A stretch of 64,000 nucleotides of DNA. It comes from Epiperipatus broadwayi (lineage: Eukaryota; Onychophora; Udeonychophora; Euonychophora; Peripatidae). The stretch covers positions 4,173,739 to 4,237,738 of the forward strand of contig JAQFVV010000042.1 of NCBI GenBank assembly GCA_028023455.1, in the 5' to 3' direction. Below, one piece after another: positions 35,280-47,511 of the stretch. Each line of letters opens with the position of its first letter. Position 1 is the first letter of the stretch. The translations under genes were made by a program, and so were the position numbers. The notes beneath the pieces were generated by a model. That model was not told the origin of the DNA, made no database searches, and worked only from the letters and a program-made list of their open reading frames with translations.

Positions 35280-36257
35280 CACCTGGCTCTTTTTTTATGC
35301 GGATTATTTTAATGCAATTTTGAAGTTATGTGATTCATGTTTCTTCTTAATATCTTTCATATTTCACTATATTTATTAGATATCAAGAAATTTAAATTAT
35401 TAATAACTTATTTTCACTTGAAATACTTTTTTTTCTTTCAAAAATATAGCGTTATATTAGCAGCTAATGTGAATATGGCCTGAAGCTGTATTTAGAATTT
35501 TAGCTTCTATGTAAAAAACCTATTTATACTAATGTGTAAATAATAATAATAGATTTATACTTATATATAAAAATATCGCAATAAATATTCAAAAAAATTA
35601 AACTTTTAAAACGTATTTTGTTATATATAACAGAAATAAATAATCTTTTAGATTTTTAAAATAAAAAATGAAGATTTTATAAACTGAAAATAATCTTTCT
35701 AATGATAATGTATAATCTTTTTGTTTTGATTTCGATCTCATTTTTTTTAATATAGAAACAGAAAACCATTAACACAGCATAAGAGTGAAAGTGGCACTAG
35801 TTGTACATCACATTACAAATAAAAATAAAGTGGCTAACAGGTTTCTCTGGGCATAATTGCTAAGATATTCTTGACTTCATTTAAGGAGGAGCTACAATAC
35901 ATCACATCAAATCTGATTTCTTTCCAGTTTACAAACAAACACTAGCGGTAATGATTAAAATATGTATGAAAAATATAAAATTAAATATTGTAGTTAATAA
36001 AAAAAATTAAAAAAGTTTGTCTTGTATTAATTTTTTTCAAATATTTTAAATTTTTTATTAATCATACTTTATTTGCTTATTTTTTTAATGCGAATTTTAA
36101 AGTAATTTTTCTTTGTTGCTTTGCTTTTATGCGAATTCTGAAAATTACAGACCCTATCCACCATTTTTCAAGGTAAGTTAAGTCTATTTTTGTGCGATTA
36201 TTTTTTAATGCAGGTTTTCTGTGGAACCTATCTACCGCATAAAACGAAACCCAGATA
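35280..36257 (-). mobile_element. TA-flanked non-autonomous DNA transposon, copy 2
   Basis: It is inverted relative to 7945-9014. The left end CACCTGGCTCTTTTTTTATG follows TA at 35278-35279 and the right end (AAAACGAAACCCAGATA) precedes TA at 36258-36259. The segment 36000-36200 matches the complement of 8030-8210 closely (AAGTTTGTCTTGTAT, GAATTTTAAAGTAATTTT). The interior contains a LINE 3' scrap. Substitutions at the CG sites of the ends suggest CpG decay. Confidence 0.75.
35827..35914 (+). mobile_element. 3' terminal fragment of the CR1/L2-like LINE
   Basis: TAAAGTGGCTAACAGGTTTC to ACATCACATCA matches the complement of 18600-18511 with only a few differences. This is a severely 5'-truncated insertion, or a recombination product, of the same LINE family inside the TA-flanked element. 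Confidence 0.8.
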
Positions 36258-36635
36258 TATTACAATTATTTTTTATACTTTTAAGAATTAATTCTTAATC
36301 AACTTCAGATGCATTGCTGTAATTGCCATTTTAATGGATGATTTACTGCTGACTTCAAATTCTTGGAATAAAATTAAAAAAAGCATATTTGCAAGTACGT
36401 TTTCATATAATGACCATCTCATGATATACAAGGCATTCAACATAAACACCTTTTATTTATTAAATTAGGTTTAGTTATCAATTTAATTCACCTAGTTTAA
36501 ATTATTGATTTACTTTTTCAAAGCTTTCAATCAGTAACTACTGCTGAAATTATCTAATTAAACTGTGGATAATTAATGACTTATACAGCAATTGAGATAT
36601 TAATTTTTTTGCATTTACAGATGAAATATAATAAT
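36258..36635. other. AT-rich spacer
   Basis: I see nothing recognisable. Confidence 0.4.
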
Positions 36636-37080
36636 CATTAGGGAATCATCCCTCTACATATCCATTGTATAGATTTAAACACTTCAAGAATATTCTCTCT
36701 TTTTAAATATAAGATAAAGTCTTTTAAAAAGATAAGATCAATCTATCTTAGCTTTTTTACTTAAACATATATGTATAAGCAAATCTTAAGCATTTAGAAA
36801 TAAAAGCATGAAGATCTCAATAAATCAATTTTAATTCCACTCACCATGTCTTAATAATTGATGTTTGCATAATTTTTTTTAAAATGTACTGTGCATCAGT
36901 ATTAGATATAATATTAAGCATATATAACAAGTTATTTATTTATCTAGCACTGTGTTTTTAATTTGTAACAGTCATTAGGTAATCATCCCTCTACACACAC
37001 ACTGTATAGATTTAAACACTTTAAGAATACTCTTCTTTCCAAACACAAGATAAATCTTTTGAAAAAATAATACATCACAT
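36636..37080 (+). repeat. Direct repeat pair, 337-bp period
   Basis: CATTAGGGAATCATCCCTCT at 36636 recurs as CATTAGGTAATCATCCCTCT at 36973. Similarity continues for about 100 bases (CTGTATAGATTTAAACACTT, AAGATAAA-TCTTTT). The spacer between is AT-rich. A 337-bp monomer of some satellite or retrozyme-like repeat is possible; I see no hammerhead core. Confidence 0.7.
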
Positions 37081-37204
37081 AATTTCATAAATTGCAATAT
37101 TAGAATTTATTAAACAATGTACTTTTTCATGTATGCCTTATAAATAAATGACTTTTTAATAATGTTAAATGCTCACTGTAATTAAAACAAAGCTTAACCA
37201 TTAA

Positions 37205-38005
37205 TTGTATTTTTATATTGGACTATTTTCATTATCTAATATGTGTATTGAATGTCTTTAAAAAGTATAACTTTATTTAAATATTTTAAATACATTCAGC
37301 TGTTAGCAATAGAACATCAAAACAGATTAGTATATAACACAACATTTTGAGAGGTATCATTCTCCCCTCTTCTTCAAGTATTGCTGAGCAACCAGTGACA
37401 ATACTAGCATGGAATTCAAACCTGGGTCCTTAGATTCTTGAGTATTGAATTTTAAGTTAACGTTCTTGGATAGAGAAGAAAAGGTGCAAAGAAGAAAATT
37501 TAAAGAAGCTGCTCACATGATAATGGCAAAAAATCTCATAAGCCAACTTAGTGTGACTATACATAAAGTATGGATAATGTATGGAAACCACTAATGAACT
37601 TTGCTCTTAGGAAAAAGTGGAGAAATCATGAGGAATCTCACAAGTATATGAAATTACTATAGACTGTTGCCTTTGGCATGATGGCTCAGTTAGAGTGTTA
37701 TCTTAAAATTCAATACTCAAGAATCTAAGGACCCATGTTCAAATCCCATGCTAGTACTGTCACCGGTCAGGCCAGCAACACCTGAAGAAGAGGGGAGAAT
37801 AATACCTCCCAATATGTTGTGCATATACTAACCTCTTTGATGTGCTATTACTAACAGTTGAATGTATTTGAAATATTTAAATACAGTTAAATTTTTCTAA
37901 AGACATTCAATACACATATTAGATGATGGAAATATTCCAATATAAAAATACATCTAGAACAGCATCATCACAAACCTTCAGGAAAACATTAACCATTAAT
38001 AGTTC
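37205..38005 (+). mobile_element. Penelope-like fragment with inverted pseudo-LTRs
   Basis: A minus-oriented pseudo-LTR (37205-37460) is followed by the PLE 3' tail on the + strand (37461-37665; TTGGATAGAGAAGAAAAGGT, GGAAACCACTAATGAACTTT) and then a + pseudo-LTR (37670-38005) with tRNA-like boxes (GATGGCTCAGTTAGAG and TGTTCAAATCCCATGCTAG). The layout repeats that of 28403-29745. Both pseudo-LTRs contain an (A)CCTGAAGAAGAGGGG-type hairpin block. Confidence 0.75.
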
Positions 38006-38604
38006 AACATTTTATTTTAATATTAAAATTATTATTCAATATTATGAATCAATAAATTGTTTTTGATTTGTTAGAAATATAAATTTATAAATAAAAAACA
38101 TTCTTTAAAAAAATCATATTTGAACTTTCCAAATGAAGAAAAAAATAATAAAGTGAAATATATAATAAAAACAATTACTTTTTTTTTATTGCTAATTGTT
38201 GTAACACTATTTTAAAAAGTAAATTAATTAAATCTTTGCTTGAAAAGTAAATTTTTGAATATTTTACCATGACTTATTTGTGAATCTGAAACTTGACACT
38301 TAAAGGAAAAGCAATTCTGAGATTTCAGGTCACATAATAAAGTATGGAAAATTTATATTGGGAGTAAATAGAAGGAATCAAAAGTGAAATGCATTTATGA
38401 GAATACAAATATGTATCATTGATATTAGTTAATGCTTATATTATTAAAAGAGATGCAATTAAAGAATGGTTAAAATCTTAAACTGGATATTAGGAAATTG
38501 TAAAAGATCATTTATGAGATGGTGAATAAGATATGAAAGATGAGTGATATAAAAACATAAACAATAAATCAGAAAAATTGGATTATTTTGGAGTAATCTT
38601 CATC
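38006..38604. other. AT-rich spacer
   Basis: I see nothing recognisable. Confidence 0.4.
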
Positions 38605-38851
38605 CTTTAGGGAATTGGAGTCTCCAAACTATGACTCACAGGCTATATCCAGCTGGTGAAAAAATTGTGCAAAAATGTACCAATTAAACTAATTTTCAAA
38701 TAGGAATCTGAAAAAGCATGCTTTAATTAAAATTGGTTTGAACCTTTGCTGATATTTCATATTATATTAATATGATACTTACATTTTAGTCCCAAAATAA
38801 TTTTCTAATCTTGTGATTTTGGAAAATAACGTCTACATGGAAGCTTCTGAT

Positions 38852-39381
38852 AAACTTAATTGATCAATTTGGAAAAATGATGTCCTCTAAATTCATTTTC
38901 TGCAAAATGATGGCTTATAACTTTATTTAGTGAAAATGAATCAAACACATAAGTATCAAATAGAAAAATTCAAGAAACAATTTTCAATACTTAAGATTCA
39001 CAAAGGGGGAGGGGGCAATTTAATGAAACAAGTTTAACTATTTATTATCAAACAATTTATTTTCAAACCAAACCACTAAATGCTTAAATTGAAAAATTTA
39101 AACAATTTTCAATATTTGCCTGAAAATTGTTTAAATTTTTTTATTTAAACACATGGTCTTTTGTTTTGAATAAATTTCATGATAATAAATAGTTTAACTT
39201 GTTTTATTAAATTGCCTTTTTTTTTTTTGTTTGGATTGCAAATATTGCAAATTGTTTATTTTAATTTTTACATTTGATACTTATGTGTTTGTTTCATTTC
39301 CACTAAATAAAATTATAAGTCACCATTTTACAGTAAATGAACTTAGAGGTGATCAGTTTTCCAAATTGATCAATTAAATTT
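38852..39381. mobile_element. 530-bp palindromic foldback element
   Basis: The left arm from TTAATTGATCAATTTGGAAA pairs with the right arm ending CCAAATTGATCAATTAA. Arms of about 250 bp match through ACACATAAGTATCAAAT, GGCAATTTAAT and TTTAAACAATTTTC blocks, with mismatches and a short centre near 39115. It sits within the left non-coding part of the hAT element. Confidence 0.75.
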
Positions 39382-40189
39382 GTCAGAAATCCCCATATTG
39401 ATGTTATTTTCTGTGATTGCAAGATTAGAAATTTATTGCTGGACTAATTCTGTCTTATATACACATTTGTTTGTGCCAGCAATTTTCATCATTGTTGGAC
39501 TAATTAATATTATTTACAAGTTTATTAATACTGATGTACATTGTGATATTTCTTCGTTTTTGTTCAGTCTCGATTGACATCATCAATTCACAGTATTGTA
39601 GATGGCTCTAGTAGTGTGACATTAATCTTTAAATTGAATCTCTAGATTCTTTGCTAGTCTTTAGGTAAAACTAATTAGAGTTACAATTTAGTAAATATTT
39701 TTTTATTCCTTCTTGAATATATACATATTAAAAAATATAGTACAATAAATGAATTAATACATTCACACATTTTAAAATAAAATTGATTAGAGCCGTGTTG
39801 CATTTAAACATTATAATATAAATTTAAAAAAATTGAAATAAACTTTCTGAATGAAATTTATAATTGAGTTTTAATTTTTTCATTTTAATAACAAACATAT
39901 ATTCCTTAATATAACATTGGAAAAAATCAAAACAAAACATAAAGATAAAATTGTAGGGCCCTTGAAACTGTATATTTGAACAAAAAAATTGCTAGTTACC
40001 TGTAAATACATAATACACCTGTACTGTATTTTATATCTGCTGCTACCTATTACAATTAATTGTCCACAAGAATTCTTGCAGTATTCAGTGTAGTGGGTGT
40101 GCTTTCACTTATTCAAACATTTACTTGTACAGAGCACATTTAATTTTAGTGATTTCATAATTATTTATAAATTTATATTCTTATTTTAA

Positions 40190-42138
40190 GTTGAAATATA
40201 CGTTGGGAAGAGAAAAGAAAAACTGATGATGAATATTGTGTGTTTAATAAAGAATGAAATGTAAAATACTTCTTTGTGCAATCAAAATCAAAGAATAAAG
40301 CTGTATGTTTGATTTGTAAGAATGGTATTGCTGTCTTAAAAGAATGCAATATATACTGTCAGTATGATTCAAAACATCCTTCAATGTTTTTACAACTTAA
40401 AGGAATGCAGCATTCAAATAAATTTGAATCATTAAGTCATTCTGCATTACAAGATTTCTTTACTCAGGGAAATTCAGAAAATGAAGCTTTAACCTTGGTA
40501 AGCTGTAAGGTTGTTTATATATAGGCTAGAAGAGGGAAACCATTTACTGATGACAGTATTATCAAAGAGTGTATAAAAAAAGCAGTGAATGAGTTACACC
40601 CCAAAAAACTTAAATCTTTTTAAAATAATAAGTTTTGGATCAATGCACAGTGGATCAAAAATATGGGAAATAGTCTTGTTCAGCAAAGTGCATGAAAAAA
40701 TACAATATTTCACTCAGTATTCTTTCATTTTGGATGAATCAACTAATGCTTGTAATACCTAGCAACTCCTAATATTTTTTATGGTTTCAACAATGTACTT
40801 AATGTCACACAGGCATTAGCATCACTCCCCAGTATGCATGACACTACAACAGGAGAGGATATCTTCAAAGAAGCAAAAAACACTAACAGAATATAATTTA
40901 GATTGGAATCATTTGCAGTGCATAACAGTTGATGGAGGAAAAAGTATGTCTGGCACAATCACAGAATCTTGTGAGAATGTGGGAATATCAAAACCAATGC
41001 TTTTTTACTATGCTATTCACCAACAAACATTTTGCAGATCACACATTGATATGAGTTGTGTTTTAAAATCTGTTATTTCTATGGTAAATTTCATTTGTTC
41101 TCATGTACTTAATCATTGCTAATTTCTGTATTTTCTCATGGAAGGTGATTCAGAGTATATTGACAAGACATATTATACTGCAGCTCGATGGCTAAGCTAT
41201 GGCAAGATTCTTTCACATTTCTTTTAACTCAGGAATAAAATTGATATGTTTCTTACTAAGAAAAACTATTACAAGCCACTTTTATCAAATAATGAGTGGT
41301 TTTGGAATTTGATTTTCTTGCAGATTTGGTGAACCAAATGAACAATTTGAATTTAAAGTTGCAGAATGAAAATAATTTCGTTTGTGATTTATTTTCTCAT
41401 ATTAGGACATTCAGAGCAAAGTTGATACTTTTGAAAAGCCAAATTAAAATTATAAGTTTGCTTAGATGTCATATTGTTAACATATAATAACCACATTCCA
41501 CTCTTTTTACACTTTAAAGCAAAATATTTATTAATATTATAGACTGCTAGGAACAATTGAAATTGTAATATTAATAAATATTTTGCTTTAAAGTGCAAAA
41601 AGAGTGGAATGTGGTTATTATATGTTATATATTAGAAAAGCAAAAATAAAAAAGGAAAGAGGAAGAGAAACTATGTCATATTGTTCAGAGTTGCATTTAA
41701 AAGGTGACATAATTTCCAGCCATGTTAATCATTTCAAATTTAAAATAACAATGCCTGTGCTAAGGAAATTAAATTGTTTCAAAATTTATTTGACTGTGAT
41801 GCAACAGATGTCTCAAGTCAAATTCAAATAAAATTATTGAACTTCAGGAAAATGATCATATTAAAGACAAATACAAGAAAGGAAATTTGATCGATTTTTA
41901 TAATTTTTTGAACCCTGTGCAGTTTTCAGATTTAAAGAAATTTGCTAGTAAATTTATCTCCATTTGTGAGACATGGCATCTTTGTGAACAAACTTTTTCC
42001 CAAATAAAATATATCAAATCAAAATAGAGGGAAAATTTATCTGATGAACATTTTCTATTTGTAATTGGCGTTTCAAAACTTGAACCTCAATTTAATAAGA
42101 TTTTAAAAACTCAAAAACAGTTTCGCCATTCATATTAA
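40190..42138 (+). pseudogene. hAT transposase remnant (GTF2IRD2/ZBED type)
   Basis: Recognisable blocks in order are a BED-finger-like start with FVQSKSKNKAVCLICKNGI (40275-40330) and YDSKHPSMFLQLKG (40363-40405), then the catalytic-domain part TLTEYNLDWNHLQCITVDGG (40880-40935), CENVGISKPM (40973-41000), a DMSCVLKSVISMVNFICSH block (41050-41100), YYTAARWLS near 41175, LADLVNQMNNLNLKLQNENN near 41312 and a C-terminal hAT dimerisation remnant (FASKFISICETWHLCEQTFS near 41940-42000). Several stops and frameshifts and a MITE insertion at 41479 inactivate it. Confidence 0.85.
41479..41626. mobile_element. 148-bp MITE inside the hAT transposase
   Basis: Arms of about 61 bp, from AACATATAATAACCACATTC and its inverse, are nearly perfect and enclose a ~25-base loop. 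It interrupts the transposase frame after the KLILLKSQIK block. It generates an ORF on the opposite strand that is an artefact. Confidence 0.8.
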
Positions 42139-42142
42139 TAGT

Positions 42143-42256
42143 TTTTTTTTTTTTTTGTCAAGTGTCATAGCATCGGCCGGGACGCGAACCCACAACCCGG
42201 GCAACTGCCTGCTAGTGCAAGGCAGTCGCACTGACCTCTCGACCACCTTTGCAAGA
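42143..42256 (-). mobile_element. tRNA-Leu-like SINE copy 4 with target duplication
   Basis: On the minus strand the copy reads GGTGGTCGAGAGGTCAGTGC, B box GTGGGTTCGCGTCCCGGCC, GATGCTATGACACTTGAC and an A-tail. CATTCATATTAATAGTT flanks it at 42127-42143 and 42257-42273. It lies in the 3' part of the hAT element and is one of the best preserved copies. Confidence 0.9.
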
Positions 42257-42388
42257 CATTCATATTAATAGTTATCTTTGTTTTTATCTGAATTCTTTTT
42301 TATATATTTTTTATTACGGCCCGCTAAAAATACTGAAATGATCAATTTGACTCTCATGGCAACAAATTTGGAGACCCCTGATTTAGGG

Positions 42389-44290
42389 GATTTATAATTT
42401 TTGAAAACGACTACTTATTTTTTAGAGTTTAATAGATGTTTCTTTACTGCTTTATTTACTAATATTTGGTTTGGACTAATTAAAAAAATCTAAGTAAATT
42501 TAAAATTTATATTAGAAGTTATTAACATATGTCTTCCAATATCTAAAACCGTATATTATTATATGTGGTTAATTGTAGATATTCATGTGTATGTATCTAA
42601 ATATTTACTAGCAAATATAAATATTAATAATGTAATAAAAATCAGTAATACTATTCTTTTTATATAATTTTTTAAAAAACAATATTAGTAATTAATTAAT
42701 CTTTGAATATTCTCCAATTTTACTTATTAATTTCAGTACTTTTAAAACGATATTTAAAATAACACTTCCACGTTTTCATTGTCACGTGTCTTCCAGAGTT
42801 TTCTATAAAGAATATTGCTATAAAAACTATCAACCAAGAGTATATACTTTCAAATTAGACGTTCGTCGAGTTTATTTTAAGTTCAGTATTTATTTTTATA
42901 AAACAAAAGAATAATAATTATCTCTGATCCGTAAATGAAGGTTAAAAAAAAATCGTGTTACGCAGTTAGTTTTTCAGAACAAAAGTTTTAAAAAATATCG
43001 AAATAAACAAATCGAATTATAAATCAAAAAGAAAATATACGGGACTTTAATTATTAAAAAGCTTTTAATTAATTAAAAAATATTTCTATACTGCTTGAAA
43101 AATAACAGTAGCTACTAGATTCAGTTTATCTCAAACTAGGTCTTCCTTTTCCCACCCAAGCGTTGTAATATTTTTTTTTTTTATTTTTGTACTTAAAGTA
43201 AAATATTTATTCATGGCATTATATAGTTTACCCCCCCCCTCCTCCGCTTATTTAGTTATCCACCCAATTTAATAGTAAATAGATATTTAACTAGTAAAAT
43301 CCTCACAAACCATCAGTGAGTGGGTGGATGGGTGGAGAGGTTTTATCACCAGTTAACTATTTAAGACTATTTTATCTTACTATTACGCATGTAATTTGCA
43401 ATGCGTAGATGTTCGCACTTTTCTATGTAATAAAAATAATGTGATCAAATTTCAAATGTATTAAAATTATAATAAATCGCCGTTAAATTCAGGAAACTCA
43501 AAATTACATTGTACAAATTCAGTACAATTCCCATAAAAAGAAAAACGGCACTTGAGAATAAACACACACACACACACAAACAAAATAGAATATATATCTG
43601 AATACATATTTTTTTTTAAATTTAATCAATATATTTGTGTTATCTTATTTTGATAATTTTTTCCCACTGTATCCTTTATTGATTATAATTCGGTTATAGT
43701 AATACTCTTCATTGGTTGGTTACATATATATCTAATTTAAATCTTGTATCTCACTGTATTTATTATTTTTAGATAAAGAGCATATTAATGTTTTAAGAAT
43801 AATCACTGCAAACGACAACAGTATAAACAGACTGTCAGATAGATGCCAAAAATGGGAGTCTTTTTCTTCTTAATAAATTCGCTCTATTATTTGGTTGTCA
43901 GTTGATAAAGCGATAATTTTAGGCTTTTCTTACTACTTGCAGTCATTATTTTATTATCATTGTAACATTGCAATTATAATGTCATCTACAAAATATCTGA
44001 AAAAAATAATAATTAAAAGAGAGTTTAGAATAAACATTTTTTATTAATAAAACGAATTTTAGACAAATGTAAATCAGGTTCAAGGCATTGTATAAATTTA
44101 ACAAAATTTATTAATTCACATATTAACAGTGATTTAAAGTAATACAGTTGGAATTAACAAATTAAATATTTGATAATGCATAATATATTGTATATTCATC
44201 CAACGATCTATGTTACATAGTAAAACAGTTCTAATAATATAAAAAATATTTAAAAATAAACGCTTCTATTTGTGCTTTAAAAAAAATCAG
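42389..44290. other. AT-rich spacer
   Basis: There is a T-run and C-run (43170-43240), and a CA microsatellite at 43560-43582. No gene is seen. Confidence 0.45.
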
Positions 44291-44291
44291 A

Positions 44292-44480
44292 ATTGTTTTC
44301 TTCAACCATGATTGAGGTTTTTATATTCAGTTTGAAATGAAAGTGTGGGGTCTCCAGAAATTAACTAATTCAATCCCTTTTTATACAAAATAGGGATTAA
44401 ATCAATTAGTTTCTGGACATTCCCATGTTTTTATTTCAAGTTAAATATAAAAAACCCAATTGTGGTTGAAGAAAAAAAAT
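44292..44480. mobile_element. 190-bp foldback MITE
   Basis: The left arm ATTGTTTTCTTCAACCATGA pairs with the right arm AATTGTGGTTGAAGAAAAAA. Similarity continues through TTTGAAATGAAAGTGTGGG/CCCATGTTTTTATTTCAAG and CCAGAAATTAACTAATTC/AATCAATTAGTTTCTGG. A scrap of the same end (GTGGTTGAAGAAAAAATTTT) occurs near 45015. Confidence 0.75.
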
Positions 44481-46479
44481 TTTTTTTTACTTTTTGGTGC
44501 ATAATAAATAAATAAATTTATTACAAAATATTTTAAATTTATATTTTAAATTTTTTAATATTGGGATATTTTTCATAATTACTTCGATTTTAATTAAAAT
44601 GAAGAATAAAAGCAGTCTGTGTAATATTTGAAACAAAATCATGCATTAAAAATTGATTCCTGGAACCATGTGCCTAGATTGTTGTTCTTTCATATTTATT
44701 AACAAGAAATATGTTTTTAATAAAATAATAAAGAGTGATTTAATAAGTATTTAAATGCTCGAAAATTCTTACCTTTTCTGAGTTGAACATTATGTTAGCA
44801 TTAATTTACAATGTTATTAATATCAAAAACAATCTTACCCTTAGATGCAGTTATATATGAAATGCATAAATTGTAAATGAACATCCACCTACATAAGATA
44901 TTAGTTTTTTCAATTTCAAATCATTCTTCATCTGCCTTGAAGCACTAATTGTTTTGCCTGTGTTTTATATATAGTATGTCAAATGTTATATAACTTAAAT
45001 ATAATAACTTAAATGGTGGTTGAAGAAAAAATTTTTTTTGCTTTTTTAATCTGCTATATTTTTCTTCCCATGTTTATTGGTTACCTTTTCCTGGTATTTC
45101 TGTCTTGTTTTTTCTAACAGTTTTTTCCTTTGTGTGGAAGATTCCTATTGCTTTCCAGTTAAGTTATATATTATAATCTCTTATTCCTTTGTACTGTGAT
45201 ATATAAACATTAGTCATGAAATATTATCAGTATTTGAAATGGAATATAGAAACCATTTATGTATTAAGTAAGTATTTGCAATGAAAGTTTTATTTCACTC
45301 AAAGTAAAAGAAAATTGAACCCAATAACATAACAAAAGAGAGAAGTTAAAAAAAATCTGCTAAAAATAATTTTTATATTTTAAATTATTTATTGCTAGAG
45401 TGACTTTTTCACTATTTAAAAATGAAAGTTTTATTTCAATTTTTCATGCAAAAGTTTTAAAAAAGCTGACCTAACAAAATAAGTGAAGGAAAAAGAATTT
45501 TTGCTCATTCCAAATCATTAGTAAGATTTTTATATTTATGAAGATAGCATTTTAAAAATTTCATTTTTCATTCAAAAGATTGAAAAAAAATCCGATCCTA
45601 CAAAATAACAGAAGGGAGAGCTTTAAAAAATCGATATATCACCAATAAATGTTACTTTATTACTATATATTTTAATCAACTGTAAAAGCCTATAAATTAA
45701 TTATGAAATATGATAATAACATGATTTTAAAATATATCCCCATCCTCTTGTGTGCATTACTGAAAAATAACTGAACCAATAGCAACTATGTTTGAATTTT
45801 GATCCTCCAACTTCTCTGCAGTTAAAAAAAACTAGGGGACTAATTTGAAATATTTTATTCTCATATAGCATTGCCATCAATTTATAACTTATGTACAAAA
45901 TTTGAAGCAAATCCATTTGATAGAAATTATTTAAATCTTGATTTCAAAATGTATTCAAATAAAAAAAAACAAATGGTGTTCTTAACTTAAAAAGCATTTT
46001 AAATACCAGTGCAGAATTATTATTCTAAAGGAATGGTGATGGGAACAATATTCTTAAGGTAGTCAATTGATAATTGGTGTGAGTTGTAGCATTTTTCTCT
46101 CTTTGGTTTACTTCCTAGTTAAAAACCATTTTACAATCAATAATTGCTTGGTTAATGGGCCTGTCTATTTATATTCATATATGGATTAATATATGTTTGG
46201 GGGGGGGGGGGAGATGATTAAAAAAATTAAACATTCTTTATGTAAGTCATTCTATATAATGTATATTCACTCGGGAATATCCAAATTACAGAAATGGGAG
46301 AGTTGAACTGTGATTTGTGGTCCTTTAGCTCTTAAATCTACCCCTTTAATATTACATTAAATTACAGCAGGATCATATCACTTTTGCATAATATTATAAA
46401 AAATAATCTTATTGAAGTCCATTTTTTAAATGTAAATAAACCAACTAATCTTTCTTATTGCATTGATAAATATATATAA
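44481..46479. other. AT-rich spacer
   Basis: A run of 13 Gs sits at 46199-46211. Two or three stretches with a TGAAAGTTTTATTTCA motif (45285, 45425) hint at an old short repeat. No gene is seen. Confidence 0.4.
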
Positions 46480-46672
46480 TATAATATTAACTCATCTATA
46501 CACTTTACTACTGTTTCACATGCTTTAATTACCATCCTCTTTGACAGTTTCAATTGCCCCAGTAATCTTCTTCAGAACTTTCATTTATGTCTTCAAAACT
46601 CAAAGAGGGTGGTAATTAAGGCATTGTGAAATAGTAGTAAAGTGCATAGATGAATTAATATTCCATTATATA
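46480..46672. mobile_element. 190-bp foldback MITE
   Basis: ATTAACTCATCTATACACTT (left) is inverted at AAGTGCATAGATGAATTAAT (right), and the arms run on through ACTACTGTTTCACA and TTAATTACCATCCTCTTTGA. The loop is about 50 bp. Confidence 0.75.
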
Positions 46673-47399
46673 AATAAACTAATTTCAAACAATCCTTTTT
46701 TCCCTAGTATTTAGTTTGTTTTTATTAAATATTAAATTTTTTATTTTATTATTAAGGCTTAATGGAATGTTTAGTGTACTTATTTGTTATAACAATAAAC
46801 AGAGTTTTTATCCAGAATAGATAATCCTTGAAAATTTTTATGATAATTGGTTCCCATACAACCTTCTGGATAATCTAACTATTATTAGCTACAAGTAAAA
46901 GATCCAAATTAATCTGGAGGTGGTAAAATGGGATTTTAATCCATTAACTCTAAAACAATATGTAGTCTTCTCTATTATTGATAGAAGTGATATCTTTCCA
47001 AAGGCACAGAGCATGTGATTTACTTTTCGTTTACTTTTAATCTCAAACTGCCTGTTGTTATATTGTATTAAAAAAAAGATACCTGGATTTTTTTTTTTAA
47101 TATTTTATATTTCATCATGGCTTCAGACTTATCTTAATTTTTTAACTCTTTAAAAAAAAAAAACTAAGGAGGTCTGGTATAACAAATTAATTGGTTCCAG
47201 AAATCATTCCTTATATCATCTGTTAATTATAACTTATATTGAAATTTATGTATTAGGGATAATCTATTACAGATCTATGAACTAGACCCATTATCATCCA
47301 AAATAATTACGCGGGTAGGGGGGGGGTGATACAAAATCAAACAAAACGTAAATATTCATATAAAATTAATTGCTGTGCATACTGTTCAGTTTAATTTTA
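46673..47399. other. AT-rich spacer
   Basis: Only homopolymer runs (A at 47152-47163, G at 47318-47327) stand out. Confidence 0.4.
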
Positions 47400-47401
47400 A
47401 T

Positions 47402-47511
47402 GCATCACATGATCACCATCTCTTATACTAGCACATAATTGTTTCCATTGATTACTCTGGTTGGCACAGGGTGGCACTACTGTATGGAGAGTTTTGCCTT
47501 GTTTAATTTTA
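47402..47511. mobile_element. Family A repeat scrap
   Basis: A minus-oriented piece (CATCACATGATCACC...TAGCACATAATTGTT) is joined at 47443 to a plus-oriented piece (CCATTGATTACTCTGGTTGG to GGAGAGTTTTGCCTTG). This is a head-to-head unit whose ribozyme-containing centre has been deleted. Confidence 0.7.

Larger units (their letters stand above)
38613..42380 (+). mobile_element. Decayed hAT (Charlie/GTF2IRD2-like) transposon
   Basis: The left end AATTGGAGTCTCCAAACTAT and the right end (minus strand CAGGGGTCTCCAAATTTG) are the classic hAT-Charlie termini. The flanks CTTTAGGG (38605-38612) and ATTTAGGG (42381-42388) match at 7 of 8 bases, as expected of an 8-bp hAT target duplication. The 3.77-kb element holds a broken transposase on the + strand and three later insertions: a 530-bp palindrome, a 148-bp MITE and a SINE. 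Confidence 0.85.

Noticed and set aside
36636-37080. CRISPR-like direct repeats
   Set aside because: There are only two repeats of about 100 bp with one long spacer, in a eukaryotic repeat-rich context.
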